Assembly: GCA_018065345.1 (NCBI GenBank)
Contig: JAGHTM010000072.1
Span: 1-6,479, forward strand
Length of the DNA: 6,479 bases
Direction: 5' to 3'
DNA from: Candidatus Enterousia merdequi
GTDB lineage: Bacteria; Pseudomonadota; Alphaproteobacteria; Rs-D84
Below are positions 1-4,687 of the stretch, one piece after another (position 1 is the first letter of the stretch; every line of letters begins with the position of its first letter). The position numbers and the translations under genes were made by a program. The notes beneath the pieces were generated by a model, which searched no databases, was not told the origin of the DNA, and worked only from the letters and a program-made list of their open reading frames with translations.

Positions 1-59
1 GCGTCAACCGTAACGATTTCACTGTGTTAGCACTTGTGAAATCTACTTGTTGTCTGCGG
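1..59. repeat. Repeat core, copy 1, with hairpin at 15-43
   Basis: The 59-bp core contains GATTTCAC (15-22) and its exact reverse complement GTGAAATC (36-43). Inside lies a second short stem, GTG (24-26) with CAC (31-33), closed by a TTAG loop. The result is a stem-loop of 8 bp, a small internal loop and 3 bp. In this unit AACCGT (6-11) can also pair with ACGGTT (65-70) to close an outer stem. Confidence 0.8.
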
Positions 60-143
60 CTTTCACGGTTTTGTCCTTTTTTTATTCTCTCTTTTTTTAT
101 ACAAACACTCTTTGTGTGTAGGATTCGCTCGGCTAATGCCTGC

Positions 144-202
144 GCGTCAACCGTAACGATTTCACTGTGTTAGCACTTGTGAAATCTACTTGTTGTCTGC
201 GG
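144..202. repeat. Repeat core, copy 2, with hairpin at 158-186
   Basis: Identical to copy 1 over all 59 bp, including the 8-bp inverted repeat GATTTCAC/GTGAAATC and the inner GTG-TTAG-CAC stem-loop. The outer AACCGT/ACGGTT pairing is also kept, because the identity with unit 1 continues past the core. It is preceded by CCTGC, as is copy 3. Confidence 0.8.
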
Positions 203-285
203 CTTTCACGGTTTTGTCCTTTTTTATTCTCTCTTTTTTTGTACGAAAACTATTTGTGTGTAGATTTCGCTCGTCTAACGCCTGC

Positions 286-344
286 GCGTCAACCGTAACG
301 ATTTCACTGTGTTAGCACTTGTGAAATCTACTTGTTGTCTGCGG
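286..344. repeat. Repeat core, copy 3 (last, downstream sequence decayed), hairpin at 300-328
   Basis: The 59-bp core is identical to the other two copies, but the sequence after 344 reads GTTTCAGCGTG instead of CTTTCACGG. The outer stem partner ACGGTT is therefore lost, while the inner hairpin is intact. This is the array edge that borders the + strand gene block. Confidence 0.8.
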
Positions 345-455
345 GTTTCAGCGTGTTTGAACATTTCTTTTTCTCTCTTTTTACCCACATATTATATCAC
401 AAAAAGAACCATTAAACAAATAATAGACCTTATATTTTTTATCAAAACAAAAATA

Positions 456-483
456 TTGACAAATAAAACAAATTGGCTATTAT
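456..483 (+). promoter_or_regulatory. Sigma70-like promoter for the membrane protein/hydrolase pair
   Basis: A perfect -35 hexamer TTGACA (456-461) is followed after 16 bp by TATTAT (478-483), five of six matches to the -10 consensus. Transcription would start near 490, leaving a short leader before the AGGA (500-503) that serves the ATG at 510. The stretch from 385 to 455 is AT-rich spacer in which I see nothing else. In such AT-rich DNA chance matches are common, but the full -35 match and its position support the call. Confidence 0.6.
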
Positions 484-509
484 ACATTAAAACATAAACA
501 GGATTTATT

Positions 510-1313
510 ATGAAACAAAACAAAAAAGTATTATTATCCCAAGAACAAAAATTCTTAAAGCCAAGACATTCTAAATACATTGGCGAAAACTCAAAGCGTG
601 ATACTTTCACATTGAGAAAAGATTTGAATAATTTTAATGAAAGTTATGAATTACAAATGAGAAGATTTAAATCTGCTGTAAGACAAAATCTTGCTTCACA
701 TACACCGATGTCTAAATTCGCAAAAGAATTTTTGATTATCTCTATTGTTTTGGTAGCATCTGCATTATATTTACAAGGAAAAGCATACAAACAATCTAGC
801 AATCATGAACAAAACATACAAATCAACAAAAACAACCATAATATTCCTGGTAATGTCATAAGCTTTTTAAGTTTTTTTGCTTTTTTATTGTTTATGCTCC
901 CAATGGTTGATGCTGCAAAACAAATAAAAGTTTCCAGAAAAGTTAATTCGTTTTATAACCATATATTCGTAAGACATTTCAAACAATTACAAAAAAAGAA
1001 TCCAAAATTATCTGATGATATTTTATTGTCTTTGAACCCAGAATTATCAGAAATAGTTGGTCAAACACTTGTACACGACCTTTCTGAACAAGACTTTAAC
1101 AAACTGGTTAAAATTGCTACACATTTTTATAACACAAAACAAAAAGACAACATCGATAAATTCGACGGTTTGATTGAAAATGCTGTAAAAATCATCTCTG
1201 ATGCCACAGTAAGAAATCCATTTTTATTAGATAAATTATTGTATGTATATCAAGGTAATTTTCCACAAACATACCTTTATAGTCCACAAATAAAATCAGC
1301 CAAAACAATGTAA
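510..1313 (+). CDS. Two-helix (hairpin) membrane protein of unknown function, 267 aa
   Basis: I do not recognise this protein. It has a basic, hydrophilic N-terminal region (residues 1-70), a hydrophobic helix at about 73-89, a short polar Asn/Lys-rich loop (90-114), a second hydrophobic helix at about 115-135, and a C-terminal domain of about 130 residues (136-267) predicted to be mostly helical and soluble. Basic clusters before the first helix and after the second (KQIKVSRK) suggest by the positive-inside rule that both ends are cytoplasmic and only the loop crosses. There is no cleavable signal peptide. The start is chosen because AGGA (500-503) lies 6 nt upstream and a promoter precedes it. 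The hydrolase gene begins 3 nt after the stop, so the two are very likely co-translated. A role as a membrane anchor for the downstream proteins is inference only. Confidence 0.8.
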   Translation: MKQNKKVLLSQEQKFLKPRHSKYIGENSKRDTFTLRKDLNNFNESYELQMRRFKSAVRQNLASHTPMSKFAKEFLIISIVLVASALYLQGKAYKQSSNHEQNIQINKNNHNIPGNVISFLSFFAFLLFMLPMVDAAKQIKVSRKVNSFYNHIFVRHFKQLQKKNPKLSDDILLSLNPELSEIVGQTLVHDLSEQDFNKLVKIATHFYNTKQKDNIDKFDGLIENAVKIISDATVRNPFLLDKLLYVYQGNFPQTYLYSPQIKSAKTM

Positions 1314-1316
1314 CAA

Positions 1317-2225
1317 ATGAAATACTTTAATGCAGGTATGCCTGACGATTTTGAAGAAAAGTTACCAGAATTAAAACAACGCACTCTAAAGTGGCAAACT
1401 CTCTATCATTCTGGAACAGAAATAAATTCTCAGGCAACTATATCATTTCATTCTGCTTTAACAGACAAACCTTTTGGAAATTTAGTCTTGGTTCCAGGCT
1501 TGGCAACAAATTCTAAAATTGACCCTTTAACAAAATCTATTACATATTGGGGATTAACTCATCAATACAATGTATTTACCATAGATACTATTCTGGGTGA
1601 TTTTGAAACAAACGTAAATCAAGATAACGCTTATAAATATACCTTTGATGAAACCAAAAATATTCTTCATCAAACTTTTCAATTTATTACACCATATACA
1701 AGTCAAAAAACTTGTATAATTGGACATTGTATCAGCACAATATTGATTACTGCTATTTTTAATGATTATGTAAAAAACAATCAAAAAAATCCTTTTTATT
1801 CTGCTATTTTCTTTGCCCCATGGCCAGAAATAACAGAACAAAAATATACAACGATGGAAACATATCACAAAATTTTACAAAACAAACCAAAACCTTGGGA
1901 CGATATAACCAAGGCAAAAATACAACATTTGAAATATGTTTTATCGTTATACAAACTCAGACATTTAGATATCCAACAGCAATTCGAACCAGAAATTATG
2001 AACAAATGGCGAATTCCTGTCACTTTTGTTGCAGCAAATCGCGACAATATTGCCCCTGCTTCTCGTATTAACACAAATGTTGATATTTTACGCAGTTTGC
2101 CAAACGGTAAATATTTTAACTATTTGCGCTTTCCACACGCCACACATACTTTTCATAATGCCTATCAAGACACATATTCTGTGTTACAATTAATAAAATC
2201 TCAATCAAAAAAAATTCGCCAATAA
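1317..2225 (+). CDS. Alpha/beta hydrolase with cysteine nucleophile motif (GHCIS), 302 aa
   Basis: The protein has the layout of an alpha/beta hydrolase. There is a strand followed by an oxyanion-type loop (LVLVPGLATN, residues 56-65), then the nucleophile elbow IIGHCIS with Cys138 where most family members have Ser. A strand ending in FVAANRDNIAP places Asp243 as the acid, and FPHATHTFH places His277 (or His274/His280) as the base. A Cys at the elbow occurs in PHA synthases (GxCxG) and dienelactone hydrolases. Here the last small residue is Ser, and at 302 aa the protein is shorter than a typical PhaC. It has no signal peptide or membrane helix, so it is probably cytoplasmic. Its neighbours suggest an acyl-thioester substrate, as thioesterase or acyltransferase, but this is inference. 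The ATG lies 3 nt after the previous stop with no visible Shine-Dalgarno, which suggests translational coupling. Confidence 0.8.
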   Translation: MKYFNAGMPDDFEEKLPELKQRTLKWQTLYHSGTEINSQATISFHSALTDKPFGNLVLVPGLATNSKIDPLTKSITYWGLTHQYNVFTIDTILGDFETNVNQDNAYKYTFDETKNILHQTFQFITPYTSQKTCIIGHCISTILITAIFNDYVKNNQKNPFYSAIFFAPWPEITEQKYTTMETYHKILQNKPKPWDDITKAKIQHLKYVLSLYKLRHLDIQQQFEPEIMNKWRIPVTFVAANRDNIAPASRINTNVDILRSLPNGKYFNYLRFPHATHTFHNAYQDTYSVLQLIKSQSKKIRQ

Positions 2226-2229
2226 AAAC

Positions 2230-2259
2230 TTGACAAACTGATTTTTTGTATTATATTAT
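2230..2259 (+). promoter_or_regulatory. Sigma70-like promoter for the acyl-carrier gene cluster
   Basis: A perfect TTGACA (2230-2235) is followed by TATATT (2252-2257, 16-bp spacing) or TATTAT (2254-2259, 18-bp spacing). Both are close to the -10 consensus, so the start site would be about 2264-2267. It begins 5 bp after the hydrolase stop. No terminator is visible between the hydrolase and this promoter, so the carrier genes may be read both from here and by read-through from the promoter at 456. Confidence 0.6.
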
Positions 2260-2279
2260 TTGTATAAGCAATACAAAAA
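2243..2279. promoter_or_regulatory. Inverted repeat over the promoter and start site, possible operator
   Basis: TTTTTGTATT (2243-2252) is the exact reverse complement of AATACAAAAA (2270-2279). A second copy of the half-site TTTGTAT lies at 2259-2265 and forms a tighter dyad, TTTGTAT-N5-ATACAAA (2259-2277), centred on the predicted start site. Three half-sites thus lie between the -35 and the ribosome binding site. This fits a repressor operator, or less likely an RNA hairpin next to the AAGGA at 2278-2282. Confidence 0.5.
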
Positions 2280-2289
2280 GGAATGAAAT

Positions 2290-2946
2290 ATGTCATTATC
2301 AATACCAAGAAAAAGAGTTATTTTAAAAGCCGTAATCGATATGATTAAAACATATCGCCATGCCGAACACGTTCAAGACATTACTCCAAATACTGAACTA
2401 AAAACAGAACTTGGTTTAACAAGTTTGGACCTAGCAGAAATTATTTCTATATTTGAAAACAAACACAAAATGGATATTGATATCCCTTTCAATAGCATAA
2501 ATACCATAGACGATTTAGCAAACGGAATCCACAAGGCAATTGTTCAAAAATACCAACAAATAAATAAAAAAACTCTTTTTCAAAACGCCGTGGCTTACAG
2601 AAAAGCACACCCAATACAACCTAAGGCTTTTGTGTACAGAACTTTGACTTCTGAAAAAGGTGTTTTATCAAAGGTAATCAAAACTATTCACGAAAAAGCA
2701 ATTTTAAGAGAACCTGTAAATATCACTATTGATACAAATTTACGCGATGATTTAGATTTAGCAACTCTTGATATTGCTGAAATTTGTATGGCACTAGAAT
2801 CATTTTATAAAATCAATTTGAATGATATTCTTATAGAAAATTTAAGAACTGTTAAAGATTTGGTAAATACCGTTTTTACACGCACACACACTGAAAAACA
2901 GACATTACAACAAACTGTTCTAGCAACAATATCAAATCAAAGATAA
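2290..2946 (+). CDS. Tandem acyl-carrier-protein-like protein, first domain active type, second lacking the serine (218 aa)
   Basis: Two acyl-carrier-like domains are visible. Domain 1 (about residues 8-88) has ELGLTSLDLAEI, with Ser45 at the 4'-phosphopantetheine attachment site and the usual acidic helix II after it. Domain 2 (about 125-198) has DLDLATLDIAEI, clearly homologous, but with Thr159 in place of the serine, so normal phosphopantetheinylation is not expected. A helical linker of about 35 residues joins them. The helix IV regions of this protein lack the CxxC found in the next two proteins. AAGGA (2278-2282) lies 7 nt before the ATG and a promoter lies just upstream. The next gene starts 15 nt after the stop. 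Acyl carriers hold growing or finished acyl chains as thioesters in the cytoplasm; which chain is carried here cannot be seen. Confidence 0.85.
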   Translation: MSLSIPRKRVILKAVIDMIKTYRHAEHVQDITPNTELKTELGLTSLDLAEIISIFENKHKMDIDIPFNSINTIDDLANGIHKAIVQKYQQINKKTLFQNAVAYRKAHPIQPKAFVYRTLTSEKGVLSKVIKTIHEKAILREPVNITIDTNLRDDLDLATLDIAEICMALESFYKINLNDILIENLRTVKDLVNTVFTRTHTEKQTLQQTVLATISNQR

Positions 2947-2961
2947 ACCGGGGTAAAAAAA

Positions 2962-3822
2962 ATGAAATTCGAACAAATAACCATCGATAACATCTATAAT
3001 GTCGCAAAAGAATATTTGTTGAACGAAACTGATTTAACAGAACAAGAATTTAGCAAACATTCTGACTTAAAACATGATTTAGGTCTGGACAGTCTTAACA
3101 TTGTAGAAATTATAGACGATATTGAAAAAAAACTTAACGTGTATATTCCTTTTGACCAAGAAGAAAGATTAAATAAATCTGGTAATTTGCTTGAATTCTG
3201 TATGTTATGCAAACAATGTATGAAAGACAACACTAAAATCAAAAACTCAGAACAAGAAAAACAAAAAACAGAAAACACACCTGTAATTGCTTTTCAAGAA
3301 ATCGATTTATCACAAATAAAACAAAAAAAACCACAAGAATTGACTGCTAATGATATTTTTCTAACTGCAAAAAAAATTCTTATGGACAAACTAGATTTAG
3401 TAAACAACGAAGTTGATGGACATAAAAAATTAAAATATTTTTGTCGTGACGATGCAGCAAGATTGGAATTATTGATAGACATTGAACACGAACTTGGCAT
3501 TGATTTGAATTGTTTTGACCAAACAAACAAAAACGCTTCCTTACTTGAATTTTGCGAATTGTGTTATTACGATTTACACGGCACAAACATGCAAGAACCA
3601 AAATCTAGTTTCAAAGATAAAATACAAACTTTGAAAGATAAAGTTATTACAAAATTTAATACAAACACATCAAAACAAAAAGTTGTTGTCACACCATTGT
3701 CCCCAATGGACCAACATGTTGCGTTTTTGAAAAAAACCAACAGTTATCATATACCTGGTTTTGATGATAAAAACTTGCAATCTCAAATCGCAAAATATAT
3801 TAAATCTATAAAAACAAAATAA
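2962..3822 (+). CDS. Tandem acyl-carrier-protein-like protein with CxxC motifs and basic C-terminal tail (286 aa)
   Basis: Domain 1 (about residues 5-90) has a canonical HDLGLDSLNIVEI with Ser44 for phosphopantetheine. Domain 2 (about 127-208) aligns well in its first helix (NDIFLTAKKIL) and in helix II (LELLIDIEHELGI), but the site reads CRDDAARLE, putting Asp164 or Ala165 where the serine should be. Both domains end in the same element, LLEFC-x-L-C (Cys80/Cys83 and Cys198/Cys201). Residues 95-125 are a Lys/Gln/Glu-rich linker. Residues 213-286 form an extra Lys-rich tail with a predicted amphipathic helix (SSFKDKIQTLKDKVITKF) and no clear relative. GGGG (2950-2953) lies 8 nt before the ATG. 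The gene sits between two related genes with short gaps, so it is operonic and arose by duplication. Confidence 0.85.
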   Translation: MKFEQITIDNIYNVAKEYLLNETDLTEQEFSKHSDLKHDLGLDSLNIVEIIDDIEKKLNVYIPFDQEERLNKSGNLLEFCMLCKQCMKDNTKIKNSEQEKQKTENTPVIAFQEIDLSQIKQKKPQELTANDIFLTAKKILMDKLDLVNNEVDGHKKLKYFCRDDAARLELLIDIEHELGIDLNCFDQTNKNASLLEFCELCYYDLHGTNMQEPKSSFKDKIQTLKDKVITKFNTNTSKQKVVVTPLSPMDQHVAFLKKTNSYHIPGFDDKNLQSQIAKYIKSIKTK

Positions 3823-3844
3823 CCTTATAAAAAAGAGAAAAAAT

Positions 3845-4480
3845 ATGAATGCTAATAAAATAACTCTTGATGATATAATCGCAACAGCAACAAAATACCT
3901 GGCCAAAGATTTGCTTGGGATTTCTGAAAACAATATCCATGAAAACAGCAATTTGCACAAAGACTTTAAAATAGACAGTCTTGACAAGATAGAATTGTTA
4001 GTTGCTATTGAAAACACACTTGATATCAAATTAACATGTGACAATGAAGTTCTAACAGCTATTTCTTTGAAAGATTTTTGTAAAATCTGTTATGCTGATT
4101 TACAAAAAAGCACAAAAGTCATAAATGTTCATGACATATTTAATGTTGCAAAAAAATACTTGATTCAAAACAGAGGTTTATTAAATACAAACATCGATAC
4201 AAACAGCAACTTGTCATGTGATTTGAATTTAGTAACTAAATCAGACAGAAAAAAATTGTTGAAATTTATTGAAAAACAGTTAAATATTACTCTCACTTGC
4301 GAAAAAGACGTACACAAAGTAAGAACTTTACATGAATTTTGCACACTATGTTTGCATGATTTGTATGTACAAAAGAATTTGAAAGTGCCTCGTAAAGAAT
4401 CATCATTACGCAATACTTTCAATAAAATCATGTCTGAATTAGTAAGAGATGTTAGATACATAAAAACAATAACAAGATAA
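3845..4480 (+). CDS. Tandem acyl-carrier-protein-like protein with CxxC motifs (211 aa)
   Basis: This is a close relative of the preceding gene. Domain 1 (about residues 4-88) has KDFKIDSLDKIELL with Ser45 at the phosphopantetheine site. Domain 2 (about 94-175) repeats the start (VHDIFNVAKKYLI, NSNL) and the end, but the site reads LNLVTKSDRKKLL. Counting from either side puts Thr131 or Lys132 at the serine position, with Ser133 offset by one or two. Both domains end in the F-C-x-[IL]-C element (Cys79/Cys82 and Cys166/Cys169). A short basic tail (178-211) contains RKESSLRNTFNKIMSEL, reminiscent of the tail helix in the previous protein. It starts 22 nt after the previous stop, with only a weak purine-rich AGAG (3834-3837) as ribosome binding site. 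It contains more Lys than usual for acyl carriers, which are normally strongly acidic. Confidence 0.85.
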   Translation: MNANKITLDDIIATATKYLAKDLLGISENNIHENSNLHKDFKIDSLDKIELLVAIENTLDIKLTCDNEVLTAISLKDFCKICYADLQKSTKVINVHDIFNVAKKYLIQNRGLLNTNIDTNSNLSCDLNLVTKSDRKKLLKFIEKQLNITLTCEKDVHKVRTLHEFCTLCLHDLYVQKNLKVPRKESSLRNTFNKIMSELVRDVRYIKTITR

Positions 4481-4503
4481 CAACATAAAAAAAGGAAAAA
4501 AAA

Positions 4504-4644
4504 ATGAGTAGAACAAAAAGATTTATAAAAACATCTAACCAAGAAATCAAACACAGACCTGTGTATTCAAAAGCAAGACAAAACGACACAAAAACAAAAT
4601 TACAATTAAGAATGATGTCCACACATCAAAAACATTCAAGATAA
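4504..4644 (+). CDS. Small very basic protein, 46 aa, unknown
   Basis: An ATG at 4504 preceded by AAGGA (4492-4496, 7-nt spacing) opens a 46-codon frame starting MSRTKRFIK and ending in TAA at 4642. The protein contains 13 Lys/Arg and 3 His but only two acidic residues (Glu14, Asp28), and has no hydrophobic segment. It is the last gene before the terminator and lies 23 nt after the third carrier gene, so it is probably in the same transcript. A good ribosome binding site, the operon position and the fitting stop support a real gene. A longer antisense frame overlaps its start but is poorly protein-like. It could bind nucleic acid or the acidic carrier proteins; I recognise no family. Confidence 0.6.
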   Translation: MSRTKRFIKTSNQEIKHRPVYSKARQNDTKTKLQLRMMSTHQKHSR

Positions 4645-4660
4645 TATATATTATCAAAAT

Positions 4661-4687
4661 AAAAACGGGGTTAAACCCCGTTTTTTT
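4661..4687. terminator. Bidirectional Rho-independent terminator between the acyl-carrier operon and clpB
   Basis: AAAAACGGGG (4661-4670) pairs fully with CCCCGTTTTT (4676-4685) across a TTAAA loop, and seven T follow the stem on the + strand. On the - strand the A-run becomes a T-run, so the same hairpin can stop clpB transcription. The clpB stop codon (4686-4688) overlaps the end of the T-tract. Confidence 0.9.

Larger units (their letters stand above)
1..384. repeat. Tandem array of ~143-bp non-coding repeat (2 full units plus a decayed third)
   Basis: Units begin at 1, 144 and 286, giving periods of 143 and 142 bp. The first 59 bp (starting GCGTCAACCG and ending TGTCTGCGG) are identical in all three. 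Units 1 and 2 stay identical through CTTTCACGGTTTTGTCC and a T-run that differs by one base, then diverge by scattered substitutions in the last ~45 bp. Unit 3 leaves the consensus after 344 but keeps a similar pyrimidine-rich stretch to about 384. All frames carry stops or low-quality translations, so I see no gene. The sequence is clearly more GC-rich than the spacer that follows. The window opens exactly at a unit start, so the array probably extends to the left. I do not recognise the family. Confidence 0.9.

Noticed and set aside
1..344. Repeat array as CRISPR or integron attC (59-base element) array
   Set aside because: Units of ~143 bp with drifting, related intervals are not unique spacers of CRISPR size. 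For attC, only unit 2 has a GTCTAAC like the R'' box, there is no matching GTTRRRY partner, and no cassette genes or integrase are present.
309..497. GTG-started frame of 62 codons running out of the third repeat copy
   Set aside because: It begins inside the non-coding repeat, has no ribosome binding site, runs through the promoter at 456-483, and its translation is low-complexity Phe/Leu/Ile/Lys.
2226..2289. Hairpin before the first carrier gene as a riboswitch or a terminator of the upstream gene pair
   Set aside because: Half of the dyad lies upstream of the predicted start site, it has no GC-rich stem and no T-run after it, and it is too small for a known riboswitch. An operator explains it better.
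3670..4044. 124-codon antisense frame across the junction of the second and third carrier genes
   Set aside because: It overlaps two genes with clear domain homology, and its hydrophobic translation is an artefact of reversed Lys/Asn codons.
4165..4554. 129-codon antisense frame over the third carrier gene and the start of the small basic gene
   Set aside because: The Cys/Phe/Ser-rich translation is typical of the reverse of an AT-rich Lys/Asn gene. The sense strand has recognisable ACP domains, and no promoter or ribosome binding site fits.
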